Source: an uncultured Burkholderiaceae bacterium | Lineage (GTDB): Bacteria > Pseudomonadota > Gammaproteobacteria > Burkholderiales > Burkholderiaceae_B | Assembly: GCA_934525625.1 (NCBI GenBank) | Contig: CAKSZL010000002.1 | Coordinates: forward strand, 62,001 to 126,000 | Direction: 5' to 3' | Length of the DNA: 64,000 nucleotides | Shown: piece by piece, positions 16,186-25,820 of the stretch | Layout of the letters: every line of letters begins with the position of its first letter | Position numbering within the stretch: position 1 is the stretch's first letter | Position numbers and translations under genes: made by a program | Notes under the pieces: generated by a model | Told to the model about the DNA's origin: nothing | Databases searched by the model: none | The model's input: only the letters and a program-made list of their open reading frames with translations

Positions 16186-16383
16186 GTTTTCTGTGCAGGT
16201 GCGTGATGAATGAAAAGTTCGTCTGAAATATATAGCGTCTATGGCGGGATTTTAACTTCTTGACGAATCCGGCGCGCTGGCGGGCGCGAATGGCCACAGC
16301 CGGGCGGGTCGCGCCGCGATATCGCGGATAAAATCAGCGATTGCGAGCCATGCCCACATTCTAGCCTTCCCCAGGGAGACAAC

Positions 16384-17925
16384 ATGACAGACCCCGTACT
16401 CGTTGCCAAGAACGATCACGCGCAGGTAAGCCTGCTGCCGCGCATGGCCAACCGGCACGGCTGCATCACCGGCGCCACCGGCACCGGCAAGACGGTTTCC
16501 CTGCAGGTGCTGGCAGAGATGTTCTCGCGCATGGGCACGCCGGTGTTCATGGCCGACGTCAAAGGCGACCTGAGCGGCATCTCGCAGGCGGCGCAGATGA
16601 CGCCCAAGCTGCAAGAGCGCCTGGACAAGCTGGGCCTGCCCGCGCCGGTGCCGGGCGCTTGCCCGGTTACCTTCTGGGACGTGTTCGGCGAGCAGGGCCA
16701 CCCGGTGCGGGCCACGGTTTCCGACATGGGGCCGCTGCTGCTGGCGCGCATGCTGGAGCTGAACGACACGCAAGAGGGCATCCTGAACGTGGTGTTCCGC
16801 CTGGCCGACGACGAAGGCATGCTGCTGCTCGACCTGAAAGACCTGCGCGCCATGCTGCAATACGTCAGCGACCGGGCCAAGGATTTGCGCGCCACCTACG
16901 GCAACGTGTCGGCTACTTCGGTGGGCGCCATCCAGCGCAGCCTGCTGCGCCTGGAGTCGCAAGGGGCCGACAAGTTCTTCGGCGAACCCATGCTCGACCT
17001 TTACGACCTGATGCGGGTGGACGGCCAGGGCCGGGGCATGGTCAACATACTGGCGGCCGACAAGCTGATGCAGTTTCCGCGCCTGTATGCGGTGTTTCTG
17101 CTTTGGCTGCTGGCCGAACTGTACGAAAACCTGCCGGAAGTCGGCGATCTCGACCACCCCAAGTTCGTGTTCTTCTTCGACGAGGCGCATCTGCTGTTCA
17201 ACGAGGCGCCCAAGGCCTTGCTGGAGAAAATCGAGCAGGTGGTGCGCCTGGTGCGTTCCAAAGGGGTGGGGGTGTATTTCGTTACGCAAAACCCGCTGGA
17301 CATCCCCGAAAGCGTGCTGGGCCAACTGGGCAACCGCATCCAGCACGCCTTGCGCGCCTTCACGCCGCGCGACCAGCGCGCCGTGAAAACGGCGGCCGAC
17401 ACCATGCGGCCGAATCCCGGTCTGGACATCGCCGCGGCCATTACCGAGCTGGGCGTGGGCGAAGCCCTGGTGTCGTTGTTGGATGAAAAAGGCCGCCCCG
17501 GCGTTACCGAGCGCGCCTGGATGGTGGCGCCGGGCAGCCGCATCGGCCCCGCCACCGAGGCCGAGCGCCAGGCCATACGCTCGGCTTCGCTGGTGGCGGG
17601 CAAATACGAACGCGCCATCGACCGCGAGTCGGCCTACGAGATTCTGCAAAAGCGCGCCGAGCAGGCGGCGTCGGCCGGTGCGGCTGAAACGCCGGCGGCG
17701 AAAACGGGGCGGAATTCCGGCGCCAATGGCAAGGCCGAGGCGCCGGCCGGGCAGCCCGCGTCCAACGGCGTGGCCGATGCGGTCAGCGATTTTCTGTTCG
17801 GCTCCACCGGCCCGCGCGGCGGCCGGCGCGAGGGGGCGGTGCAGTCGGTCGCCAAAAGCATGATGCGCCGCGCGGCGACGCAGATCGTGCGGGGGATACT
17901 AGGCTCGCTGACGGGCAAGCGTTGA
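16384..17925 (+). CDS. HerA/YjgR-like ATPase (DUF853)
   Basis: 513 residues. Walker A GATGTGKT at residues 30-37 and Walker [13 protein letters not shown] near 265; [19 protein letters not shown] is typical of the DUF853 family (E. coli YjgR). The last 100 residues are a low-complexity Ala/Gly linker and a basic tail. Predicted P-loop DNA translocase relative; cellular role unproven. Start preceded by CAGGGAGA. Confidence 0.88.
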   Translation: MTDPVLVAKNDHAQVSLLPRMANRHGCITGATGTGKTVSLQVLAEMFSRMGTPVFMADVKGDLSGISQAAQMTPKLQERLDKLGLPAPVPGACPVTFWDVFGEQGHPVRATVSDMGPLLLARMLELNDTQEGILNVVFRLADDEGMLLLDLKDLRAMLQYVSDRAKDLRATYGNVSATSVGAIQRSLLRLESQGADKFFGEPMLDLYDLMRVDGQGRGMVNILAADKLMQFPRLYAVFLLWLLAELYENLPEVGDLDHPKFVFFFDEAHLLFNEAPKALLEKIEQVVRLVRSKGVGVYFVTQNPLDIPESVLGQLGNRIQHALRAFTPRDQRAVKTAADTMRPNPGLDIAAAITELGVGEALVSLLDEKGRPGVTERAWMVAPGSRIGPATEAERQAIRSASLVAGKYERAIDRESAYEILQKRAEQAASAGAAETPAAKTGRNSGANGKAEAPAGQPASNGVADAVSDFLFGSTGPRGGRREGAVQSVAKSMMRRAATQIVRGILGSLTGKR

Positions 17926-17932
17926 TTCCGGT

Positions 17933-17965
17933 GTTGGGCTGAGCGTAAGCTCAGCGAAGCCCAAC
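17933..17965. repeat. REP-like intergenic palindrome
   Basis: GTTGGGCT (17933-17940) and AGCCCAAC (17958-17965) enclose a second, competing stem GCTGAGC-GTAA-GCTCAGC (17938-17955). No T-run. The compact two-stem form between convergent genes is like repetitive extragenic palindromes; other copies in the genome would confirm it. Confidence 0.4.
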
Positions 17966-17993
17966 GCCACCACCCAACTCAACCCTGACCCGC

Positions 17994-18527
17994 TCACGCC
18001 ATCATGATGGGGTCGAATTCGAAGAATTCCGGGCCGGGCACGTCGCGCTGGCGCAGGTAGATGTCCATATTGCCCAGGTGGAAGGCGCGGTGCGCGTACA
18101 TGCCCCACAGCAGGCCCATGCCCGTCCATTGGCGGCCGACGAAGTGCACGGTTTTTTGCAGATCCGCGGGCTCGTAGGTGTCTAGCATGGCCATGTTCTC
18201 TTCGTGCAAGGCAAGCGCCGTGGCGCGCAGGCCGGCGTTCTCGAAGCGCGCCGCGGCGGCGGGGTCATTGGGCAGCGGAATGACGGCCCCCGATTCGAGC
18301 AGGCGGATCTGGCGCGTCCAGTTGCGTTCGGCCAGCACGGTATGCACCAGCAGGCCGCGCACGGTGATGCGGGCCACGCGGGTGCCGAAGCGGGTGCTGG
18401 CGTTTTCGATGGGGGCCCAATCCAGCTTGTCTTCGCCCATCAGGTCCACCCATTGATCGGAGTAGCGTACCAGGCGGTCGAACAGCGTCTTGAAACGGGC
18501 GAATTCTTCAGGCATGGCTTCAGACAT
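17994..18527 (-). CDS. DinB-like metal-dependent protein
   Basis: 177 residues, four-helix DinB fold. Candidate metal-binding His residues: LLVHTVLAERNW (about residue 60) and YAHRAFHLGNMDIYLRQ (about 145-150). Some family members are thiol-dependent isomerases or transferases in aromatic catabolism (maleylpyruvate isomerase class), others have no known activity. Last gene of the minus-strand catabolic run; start overlaps the DszB-like gene by 8 bases. Confidence 0.75.
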   Translation of the reverse strand: MSEAMPEEFARFKTLFDRLVRYSDQWVDLMGEDKLDWAPIENASTRFGTRVARITVRGLLVHTVLAERNWTRQIRLLESGAVIPLPNDPAAAARFENAGLRATALALHEENMAMLDTYEPADLQKTVHFVGRQWTGMGLLWGMYAHRAFHLGNMDIYLRQRDVPGPEFFEFDPIMMA

Positions 18528-19614
18528 GGGAGACTCCTTCGAGGGACAAGGGGGGCGAGGGTTCGGATTCGACCAGTTCCATCGCGCGCCGCAATGGGCG
18601 GGGGTCGATGAACAGGTCGAAGTCTATGGCTTGTTCGATGAATCCGTGGCGCAGCAGATGGTCGTGCTGGACTTTCAGGCCTTCCACCCATTCCGGCCGC
18701 AAGTCTACCGTGAGATCGCGGTGCACCTGGGGCGTGAAGGTGTAGTCCACCAGTTCTTCGGGCAAGCCGGTGTCGGCCGCGATGATGCGTTTGGCGGCAT
18801 GCTCGTTGCGGGCCGCCCAATCGGCGGCGCGCAGCACGTAGGCCAGGCAGCGAGCCACGAGCTCGGGGTGTTCGCGCAGCAGGCTGGTGCTGACGGTTAG
18901 CATCAGCGGCGAGTCGTTGTTCACCCTGTCGGCCAATGTCGGGCAGCCGGCGTTGTCGGTGATGGAGACGGCGCCCGTGAACCCTTGCACGACGGTGCAG
19001 ATCGCCCCCTGGCTGTAGATGGCGTCCACTTCTCCGCGTATTAGGGCGAAGGCTTCTTCGCGCTGGTGCCCCAGCATGCAATTGGCGTCCCACAGCGTGG
19101 CGGTGGCGCCGGTCGACGTCGTGGCGGCGTCGATGAAGGCCCGGTTGGTGGAAACCGGTTCCAGCTTGACGTCGTCCAGGCTCATGCCGGCGTGGCGCAA
19201 CGCGATCTCCGTGCCGCGCAGCGAGGTGGCGCGCCAGAAGTCTATGGAGTCGCTGGCGCGTATGGGCAGCGAAACGCGCTTGCCGGCCAGGTCGGCCATG
19301 GACGCGATGCCGCTGCCGGGCATAACGAGCATGGGCTTGATGCTGTCGTTCCACGACAGCCCGATCAGTGTGACGTCTCCTCCGCGCGAGCGCGTGACCA
19401 GGGGCGGGCCGTTGCCGCCGTGGCGAAAGGAGTTGGGCTGCGAGTGATTGAAATGCGACAGGCGCACGGCGGTGTCGTTGCTGGAGGCCAGCGAGCGCGG
19501 CGCTATGCCGTCGGCCTTCAGTTCGGCCGCGAGCAGGCCGTTGGCGATGGCGATGCCGAAGGCCGTCGGCACGGGGCAGCGGGTGTACCAGATAGTGTTC
19601 AAGGTGTCGGACAT
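18520..19614 (-). CDS. DszB-family protein, likely sulfinate desulfinase or solute-binding relative
   Basis: 364 residues, no signal peptide, two-lobed periplasmic-binding-protein fold. The opening NTIWYTRCPVPTAFGIA matches the DszB segment around catalytic Cys27 (SNCPVPN), and SHFNHSQPNSFRHGGNGPPL matches the DszB segment around His60 and Arg70 with the same 10-residue spacing. DszB removes sulfite from 2'-hydroxybiphenyl-2-sulfinate. A Cys/His/Arg set would be pointless in a plain transport protein. Substrate unknown. Preceded by the SnoaL-like gene (67-base gap). Confidence 0.7.
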   Translation of the reverse strand: MSDTLNTIWYTRCPVPTAFGIAIANGLLAAELKADGIAPRSLASSNDTAVRLSHFNHSQPNSFRHGGNGPPLVTRSRGGDVTLIGLSWNDSIKPMLVMPGSGIASMADLAGKRVSLPIRASDSIDFWRATSLRGTEIALRHAGMSLDDVKLEPVSTNRAFIDAATTSTGATATLWDANCMLGHQREEAFALIRGEVDAIYSQGAICTVVQGFTGAVSITDNAGCPTLADRVNNDSPLMLTVSTSLLREHPELVARCLAYVLRAADWAARNEHAAKRIIAADTGLPEELVDYTFTPQVHRDLTVDLRPEWVEGLKVQHDHLLRHGFIEQAIDFDLFIDPRPLRRAMELVESEPSPPLSLEGVSHV

Positions 19615-19681
19615 GAACTTCTCGTCCTTGCTGATAAAGAAGTGAAGAAAGAAGGGAATGGCGGTGCGGGCAAGCGCGGCG

Positions 19682-20290
19682 CTAGCCGCGCAGCCAGGCG
19701 TCGCAGCTTTGACGCAGCCGGCTTTCGGCGGCGCTGCCGCCCATGATGGTGTCGGGCGGAATCTGGCGGCCCTTGCGTAGCTGGCGCAGCTTCATGAAGG
19801 CGAAGTTGCAGGTGTCCGCTTCGAGTTCGACCTGGCGCAGCCACTCCGGCGCGGCGCCTTGCACCGGGTCCAGCCTGTCCTTGTCGAAGATGATGGTCCA
19901 CAGCGTGATGGCCCATTTGCCGTCGCGGCGCTCGACCTGGTCGTAGAAGCGGCAATGGCCGGTGTAGTCGAAGAGCTGGCCGTCTATGTATTCGCGCATC
20001 AGGATGGAGACGTCGGTTTCCATCAGCGCCCGGTCGCCGTTGGCCGTAACCAGGCAGTTGCCCAGCAGGTGCTTGCTGTGCTCTTCGGGCTTGCGCGCTT
20101 TGTCGGTGCCGGCGAGCATGGGAATCAAGTCGGTGACCAGGCCCTGGAACCACGAAATGCTGGCGCGGGCGCCGGGGTGGAAGCACTCGGCCATGGCGTC
20201 GAAGTCGCCCCGGTCGCGCGAGAAGGCCCATTGCTGGCGCAGGCGCCGGATGGCCAGCTCGTTTGCCAGAGTGTCGATTTGCGTTGTCAT
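19682..20290 (-). CDS. SnoaL/NTF2-like domain protein
   Basis: 202 residues. The N-terminal helix NELAIRRLRQQWAFSRDRGDFDAMAECFHPGARASISW followed by strands (ALMETDVSILMREYIDG, GHCRFYDQVERRDGKWAITLW) is the SnoaL-like cone fold. Members act as cyclases, isomerases or small subunits in catabolic clusters. No catalytic assignment possible here. Its start overlaps the stop of the DUF2783-like gene. Confidence 0.75.
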   Translation of the reverse strand: MTTQIDTLANELAIRRLRQQWAFSRDRGDFDAMAECFHPGARASISWFQGLVTDLIPMLAGTDKARKPEEHSKHLLGNCLVTANGDRALMETDVSILMREYIDGQLFDYTGHCRFYDQVERRDGKWAITLWTIIFDKDRLDPVQGAAPEWLRQVELEADTCNFAFMKLRQLRKGRQIPPDTIMGGSAAESRLRQSCDAWLRG

Positions 20291-20502
20291 TGCGAGGCCT
20301 CCAGGTCGGGCATGATGTCTTCGAGCGCCACGGCGATGTATTGTTCGAGCCGGGCGGGTTCGTCCAGCGCGGCCGACAGCAGCAGCGCGAGCTTGGCCAG
20401 GAATACCGGCACTTTGTCGGGCGCAACCTGGTTCATCGCGTTGGCCAGGCCGTCCCAGTTGCGCTCCAGCACGTCGGCCGGGATATGTTTTTCGATTAGC
20501 AT
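20287..20502 (-). CDS. Small DUF2783-like protein
   Basis: 71 residues, all-helical (DVLERNWDGLANAMNQVAPDKVPVFLAKLALLLSAALDEPARLEQYIAVALEDI). Proteins of this size and look (DUF2783) accompany FAD monooxygenases in proteobacterial aromatic clusters. Overlaps both neighbours (7 bases with the monooxygenase, 4 with SnoaL), so it is translated with them. A partner or subunit of the monooxygenase is likely but unproven. Confidence 0.65.
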   Translation of the reverse strand: MLIEKHIPADVLERNWDGLANAMNQVAPDKVPVFLAKLALLLSAALDEPARLEQYIAVALEDIMPDLEASQ

Positions 20503-22208
20503 GTTTGGGGCTCCGTTTTGCATTGGATCGCCTGCAGCAGCCGCTGAAGCAGGGCGTCGGGTTGGAAATCGCGCCAGCGGCCGGCTACGTGGCCATCGGG
20601 CCTGACCAAATAGGCGGCGCCCGCTCGTGCGTCGAAGGCTGCGCACAGGTCGGGGCTGCTTAGCGTGACCACGTCGAGGGCGAAGGGCAGGCCCAGCTGC
20701 TTGTGCAAACCGTCCAGTTCCGGGCCGCGCGGGTCGGCTGGCGCGCCGGGCTGCTGGAACAGCAGCAGCGTGAAGTCGCGCCCCAGCACGTCGTGCAGAA
20801 AGCCGCGTTCGCCGTCGGCGCCGATGGGCAGGTTGGGGCAAACCGCGCCGGGCGCCGGCCCGCCTTGAAAGGCGTCGCCGTCTTCGTCCTCGAAGCGCAG
20901 CGGGCCGGCCGCCATGCGCAGTTCGGTTACCTGTCTGGGGTTGATGAGTTCACGGATGAAAGGCTCTTTGACCGCCAGCGACAGCACGGCTTCGCGCATC
21001 ACGGCGTGCCCCGGGGTGGGCGGTGTCATGAATTGCGTGCTTTTGCGCGCGAAGGCGATGTTCTGGCGCGCGGCGTCCACGCGTTCGCGGGAATAGCTGT
21101 CCAGCAGGCTTGCGTCGCACCAGCCCTTGGCCACGTAGGCCAGCTTCCAGCCCAGGTTGTTGGCGTCGTCCACGCCGCCGTTCATGCCGCGCGCGCCGAA
21201 GATGGGCACCAGGTGCGCGGCGTCGCCGGCGAACAGCACGCGGCCGTCGCGGTAGCTGTCCAGCGTCAGGCTGTGCGCGCGGTAGGGGCTGATCCAGTCT
21301 ATGGCCCAGTCGGCGGTTTCGCCTATGGACTTCAGGAAGGTGTCCACGCGCTGGTGCACGCGTTCGGGCCGCACTTCCTCGTCGAGATCGTCTTGCGGGC
21401 GCAACTGGTAATCGATGCGCCAGATGTCGAAGGGCTGCTTGTGCATGATGATGGTGGCGCCCGGAAACGATTCGGGGTCGAACCAGACACGGCGCCCGGG
21501 CGGCTCGTCGCTTTTCATCTGTATGTCGACGATCAAGTAGCGGCCTTCGTAGCTGCTGCCTTCGAGCTCTTTGCCCAGCGCCTTGCGGATGTTGCTGCGC
21601 CCGCCGTCGCAGGCGACCAGCCACGAGCTGCGCATGTCGTAGCGGCCTTCGGGCGTCTGCACGGTGGTGATGACGGCGTCGCCTTCCTGACGCGCGGACA
21701 GCGCGGTGGACGACCAGCGGATGCTGGCGTTGGGGTATTGCGCCAGCGCCTCGTACAGGTATTGCTCGACGTGGCACTGGGCGAGCGAAATCATGGGCGG
21801 ATGCTTGAGCTTGCCGGCTTGCGGAATCTTGAAGTCGAGCACCAGCTTGTCGCGGTAATAGCTTTGGCCGCCGCTCCAGGAGACGCCGGTTTCGAAGAAG
21901 CGGCCGCCCGCGCCCGCGCGTTCGAAGATTTCGAGCGAACGCCGCGCCGCGCCCACCGCGCGGCTGCCGCGGTTGACGGTGTCGTCGTCTTCCAGGAGCA
22001 CCACCTGCATGCCCCGGCGCGCGAGATCCAGCGCCAGCGTCAGGCCCACCGGGCCGGCACCGGCGATGGCCACGGAATGCAGCGGGGATTCGCCTTTGAG
22101 TTCAGGGGGCGTCTGGAAGGGATGGTGCTCGTAATGGAAGTACAGCGAATCGTAGCTGCCGCTGACGGACGTTATCGCCGGTGGGGTGTTTGCGCAGGAC
22201 GATGCCAT
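20496..22208 (-). CDS. FAD-dependent aromatic-ring monooxygenase (MhpA-like)
   Basis: 570 residues, group A flavin hydroxylase. Dinucleotide motif VAIAGAGPVGLTLALDLARRG at residue 45, DG motif VACDGGRSNIRKALG at mid-protein, and the FAD-ribityl motif DGRVLFAGDAAHLVPIFGARGMNGGVDDANNLGWKLA. A C-terminal thioredoxin-like domain closes the chain, as in MhpA and PheA types. NAD(P)H-dependent hydroxylation of a phenolic or heteroaromatic ring is expected. First gene of the minus-strand operon; divergent from the transporter genes. Confidence 0.88.
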   Translation of the reverse strand: MASSCANTPPAITSVSGSYDSLYFHYEHHPFQTPPELKGESPLHSVAIAGAGPVGLTLALDLARRGMQVVLLEDDDTVNRGSRAVGAARRSLEIFERAGAGGRFFETGVSWSGGQSYYRDKLVLDFKIPQAGKLKHPPMISLAQCHVEQYLYEALAQYPNASIRWSSTALSARQEGDAVITTVQTPEGRYDMRSSWLVACDGGRSNIRKALGKELEGSSYEGRYLIVDIQMKSDEPPGRRVWFDPESFPGATIIMHKQPFDIWRIDYQLRPQDDLDEEVRPERVHQRVDTFLKSIGETADWAIDWISPYRAHSLTLDSYRDGRVLFAGDAAHLVPIFGARGMNGGVDDANNLGWKLAYVAKGWCDASLLDSYSRERVDAARQNIAFARKSTQFMTPPTPGHAVMREAVLSLAVKEPFIRELINPRQVTELRMAAGPLRFEDEDGDAFQGGPAPGAVCPNLPIGADGERGFLHDVLGRDFTLLLFQQPGAPADPRGPELDGLHKQLGLPFALDVVTLSSPDLCAAFDARAGAAYLVRPDGHVAGRWRDFQPDALLQRLLQAIQCKTEPQTC

Positions 22209-22667
22209 GGGGAGGATCCTCGGTTCTGGTTGGTGTGCCGCAAAGGGTTCAAGACATGTTTTTTAGCCGAAACCTAATGGTTTCTTTTTTTACTATTTTG
22301 GCTATTATGAGTAGACGGAAGCGGCGCTGTCAATCGGAAAATAACGATGAAAATCATGCCGTCTTGCTCGTCTAAGAGAAGGCGAAAATTTTCCGCTCTG
22401 ATGTTGTTTTTCATAAAAAATATATATACAACATAAGGTTATAATTTTTATTGTAGGCTGCTCAAGCAGCCTTGGCAGTCGCTTGAATAAGTGTTTTCCC
22501 GCTATCCATAAAGATATGAGAATTTAAGCCTTCCCACCTGAAAATTGTTCTGATAGCATTGTTGGTATCAAAAGAAACTAAAAATTATGAGGCAGGTTGC
22601 AATGCAGTTCCAAAGCAGTTCGCAGGCCATCCGAAGCGACGAACCACTCTCCACGAGGAATGCTGAA
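22209..22667. promoter_or_regulatory. Divergent control region of the catabolic island
   Basis: About 460 bases, AT-rich compared with the flanks, between the divergent monooxygenase and transporter operons. A perfect palindrome GAAACCTAATGGTTTC lies at 22269-22284, 61 bases upstream of the monooxygenase start. Around 22404-22438 an AT-rich block is bounded by TGTTGT and ACAACA. Both are operator candidates for a MarR-, TetR- or LysR-type regulator; promoters were not defined. Confidence 0.5.
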
Positions 22668-23867
22668 ATGACGAACGATATGCACGAAAAATCCCCGGTC
22701 CGGCGCCGTTGGCGCGGGCTGCTCGCCTGCGCGGCAATCGCGGCGGGCATGGCTTCCTTCGGGGCGCGGGCGCAGCAGGCGCAAGACAACGAATTCCGTA
22801 TCGGCTTCGCGATGGCGCTAACCGGGCCCATCGCCGAGCTGACCAAGCTCGTCATGCGCGGCGCCGAAGTGCAGTTGGAGCGCATCAACGCCTCGGGCGG
22901 CATAGGCGGGCTGCCGGTCAGGTTCGTCGTGTGCGATATCCAGTCTCAGGAAGCGCAGGCCCTGCTATGCACGCGCAGGCTGATTGCGCAGGACAAAGTG
23001 CACATGCTCATCGGCGCGAACGGCACCGCCACGACGCTGGCGGCGATTCCGGCGGTGCAAAGCGCGGGCGTGCCCATGTTTGCGTTCGCGGGCGGCAAGA
23101 TCGTCTACGACCCTTTGAAGAAATGGGTCTTCAAGATGGTGACTTCGAACGACGACCAGAACCCGGTCATGCTGGAATATTCGAAGCACAAGAACTGGAA
23201 GCGGGCGGTGCTCATCCGCGACGGCAGCTCCTTCGGCAAAGACGTCTCCAGCTCCCTGCTGCCGCTGCTGAAGGACTACGGCGTTGAACTCGCCGCCGAA
23301 GAAATCTACGCGCCAAGCGATACCGACGTCACGGCCCAGGTGGCCCGCATCCGGGCGTTGAATCCAGACGTCGTCTACAACCTGGCTTCCAACTTGTCGC
23401 TGGGTGCGCTGGTGTCGCGCAAGCTGGTGCAAATGGGGGTGCAGGCGCCCATCGTCGTTCAATGGAATCTGCAAAGCCCCGCTTATGCCGAACTGGTGCC
23501 CGAAGCCGTCGGCCAGACTTACTTCATCGGCATGAAGGCCGCGCTGCGCGACTTGCCCGCCAGCGATCCCATGTACAAGAACATCATGGATTTCCGCCAG
23601 GCCTTCCAGAAGAAATACGATGGCGCCGAGCCAGTGGTGCCGTCGCTGATGACCATCGATCCGCTGCAGATCGTGCAGCAGATAGGCAAGCGCGTCGGCG
23701 CCAAGGTGCGGGACCCCGAGGTCTTGCGCACGGAACTCGAATCCGTCGAGAATCATGTCGGCATCCTGGGCATCTGGTCGTTTTCGCCCACCGACCATGG
23801 CCCGCACTTGCAGGACGGCCTGACCATGATGCAGTTCAAGGATCACCGCTGGCAGCAAGCCAACTAA
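22668..23867 (+). CDS. Branched-chain-type ABC transporter substrate-binding protein
   Basis: 399 residues from ATG 22668 (CGAGGA upstream; the frame is open further back to 22587). Signal peptide RRRWRGLLACAAIAAGMASFGARAQQ. Periplasmic-binding fold type I: IGFAMALTGPIAELTKLVMRGAEVQLERINASGGIGGLPV. Family members bind amino acids or aromatic acids. Heads a five-component transporter set, so it probably delivers the substrate of the adjacent catabolic genes. Confidence 0.9.
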   Translation: MTNDMHEKSPVRRRWRGLLACAAIAAGMASFGARAQQAQDNEFRIGFAMALTGPIAELTKLVMRGAEVQLERINASGGIGGLPVRFVVCDIQSQEAQALLCTRRLIAQDKVHMLIGANGTATTLAAIPAVQSAGVPMFAFAGGKIVYDPLKKWVFKMVTSNDDQNPVMLEYSKHKNWKRAVLIRDGSSFGKDVSSSLLPLLKDYGVELAAEEIYAPSDTDVTAQVARIRALNPDVVYNLASNLSLGALVSRKLVQMGVQAPIVVQWNLQSPAYAELVPEAVGQTYFIGMKAALRDLPASDPMYKNIMDFRQAFQKKYDGAEPVVPSLMTIDPLQIVQQIGKRVGAKVRDPEVLRTELESVENHVGILGIWSFSPTDHGPHLQDGLTMMQFKDHRWQQAN

Positions 23868-23879
23868 AAGGGGGAGACT

Positions 23880-25820
23880 GTGATTTCCTACGACATCCTG
23901 CTGCAGGCGGCCGTCGCCGGCTTGGCCAATGGCGCGCTGTACGCGTTCGTCGGTCTGGGAATAGGTTTCATCTACCGCAGCACCGGCATCATCAATCTGG
24001 CCCAGGGCGAAACGACGATGCTGGGCGCCATGCTCACGGCCGTGCTGGCGGGGGCGGGCTGGCCGGTGCTGCCGGCCATGCTGGCCGCCGCGCTGGTATG
24101 CGGCGTCGTTTCGGGGCTGTTCTACTTGCTCGTGATATGGCCGGCCGCCAAGGCGACCATGTCCCAGCTCGTTATCCTGACCCTGGGGCTGTCGGTATTG
24201 CTGCGCGGCGTCGTGACGGCGTTCTGGGGCACCGAACCCTTGCGCGTGCCGCCGCTCACCGGCGAGGCGCCCGTCAGAATCGGCCAGGTCAGCGTGTTGC
24301 CCCAGGAGCTCTGGCTGGTGGCGGCGCTGGCCTGTCTGGCGGGCGGCTGCATGCTGTTCTTCAAGCGCAGCAAATGGGGGCTGGCGCTGAGGGCCGGCGC
24401 CGCGAACGCCATCGGCTCCATGTGCGTGGGCATAGACCACAAACGCCTGGCCTTCATTGCCTTCATGCTGGCCGGCGTGCTGGGTGGGGCCGGGGGCGCG
24501 GTCTGGGCGCCCATCGCCTTCGCCCAGGTGGACATAGGCACGGGCATCGTGCTCAAGGGGTTTGCCGCGGCGGTGCTCGGCGGCCTGACGACACCTGCCG
24601 GCCCCATCGTGGGCGCGGCCATTCTGGGCTTGTTCGAATCGCTGGCGGCGGGCTATGTGTCGTCGGCCTATCGCGACGCCATCGTCTTCGCCTTGCTGCT
24701 GCTGGTGCTGATATTCAAGCCCGAGGGCTTGATGGGCAAGCGCAGCCGGGGCGTGCAGCTAGGCTCCCATGCCGAGGCGCTGGGCGTTGCCAGCGTCGGC
24801 CAGCCGCGCTCGGTGCGCGCCGCGCAGTTCGTGATGCTGGCCGTGCTGCTCGCGGGCCTGGGCGGCATGCTGCAAGGCGCGTGGCTGACGGCCGGTACGC
24901 TGGCGCTGACACTGGTGCTGGTGGTGCTGGGCCTGGTCGTGCTCACGGGCTACACCGGGCAGTTGGCGCTGGGGCAGGGGGTATTCATGATGATGGGCGC
25001 CTACGCCACGGCCTATCTGACCCAGGAGCTTGCCTGGGCGCCGGTGGCGGCCATGGCTTTCGGCGCCGCCGCGGCGGTGGCGCTGGCGACGGTGTGCGGC
25101 TATTTCATACTCCGCCTACAGGGCTTCTACATGTCGGTGGCCAGCCTGGCGCTGCTGATGATCGCGCTGACGCTGGCGCGCGAACTGGCGGACATCACCG
25201 GCGGGCCCAGCGGGCGTTTCGGCATAGAGCCCTTCACGCTCTTCGGCTGGAGCGCGGACACCGAACGCTCCATGTTCGGCCTGTTGGCGGCAGTGTGCAT
25301 CGCCGCTTGGCTGGGCCTGACGAGCCTGCTACAGTCCAGCTTCGGACGCTCTCTGCTGGCGCTGCGCTCCAGCGAAGCGGCCGCGCGCTCCTTCGGCGTG
25401 GCGGTCACCTCTCTGAAAGTGCGCGCGTTCGCGCTGAGCGCCTTCCTGGCCAGCCTGGCGGGCAGCTTCTACGTGCATTTCATGAGCCTGGCCACGCCGC
25501 AGCCCTTCGGTCTGGAGTCCACCATCATGCAACTGACCGCGCTGGTGGTCGGCGGCGCGCTGTCGCTCACCGGCGCCTTCTTCGGCGCGGCCTTCGTGGT
25601 GGCGCTGCCTTTGCTGATTACCGGCCTGTTCGGCAGCAATGTCACCGAAATGCTGGCGGGCGTACAGTTGGCGGTGTTCGGCCTGCTGCTCATGATAATC
25701 ATCGTCGCGCGCAGCCGGCGCGGGCTATGGCGGCCGCGCTCCGGCAAGGAAGGCGCCGGCGGCCGGCGCTCCCGCAAGGGTTTTCGCGCCCAGGTTCAAG
25801 AGACGGAGGTCATGCCATGA
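23880..25820 (+). CDS. Fused LivH-LivM ABC permease
   Basis: 646 residues, GTG start with GGGGGAG before it. Residues 1-290 match LivH (ANGALYAFVGLGIGFIYRSTGIINLAQGE, later GGLTTPAGPIVGAAILGLFESL); residues 310-600 match LivM (GYTGQLALGQGVFMMMGAY, then ALRSSEAAARSFGVAVTSLKVRAFALSAFLASLAGSFYVHF). The two permeases are usually separate genes; here one chain carries both. A basic 40-residue tail ends it. Confidence 0.9.
   Translation: MISYDILLQAAVAGLANGALYAFVGLGIGFIYRSTGIINLAQGETTMLGAMLTAVLAGAGWPVLPAMLAAALVCGVVSGLFYLLVIWPAAKATMSQLVILTLGLSVLLRGVVTAFWGTEPLRVPPLTGEAPVRIGQVSVLPQELWLVAALACLAGGCMLFFKRSKWGLALRAGAANAIGSMCVGIDHKRLAFIAFMLAGVLGGAGGAVWAPIAFAQVDIGTGIVLKGFAAAVLGGLTTPAGPIVGAAILGLFESLAAGYVSSAYRDAIVFALLLLVLIFKPEGLMGKRSRGVQLGSHAEALGVASVGQPRSVRAAQFVMLAVLLAGLGGMLQGAWLTAGTLALTLVLVVLGLVVLTGYTGQLALGQGVFMMMGAYATAYLTQELAWAPVAAMAFGAAAAVALATVCGYFILRLQGFYMSVASLALLMIALTLARELADITGGPSGRFGIEPFTLFGWSADTERSMFGLLAAVCIAAWLGLTSLLQSSFGRSLLALRSSEAAARSFGVAVTSLKVRAFALSAFLASLAGSFYVHFMSLATPQPFGLESTIMQLTALVVGGALSLTGAFFGAAFVVALPLLITGLFGSNVTEMLAGVQLAVFGLLLMIIIVARSRRGLWRPRSGKEGAGGRRSRKGFRAQVQETEVMP

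Noticed and set aside
23462..25816. Extended upstream reading of the LivG frame
   Set aside because: The frame happens to stay open through the permease gene; real LivG sequence begins at ATG 25817 in the permease stop.
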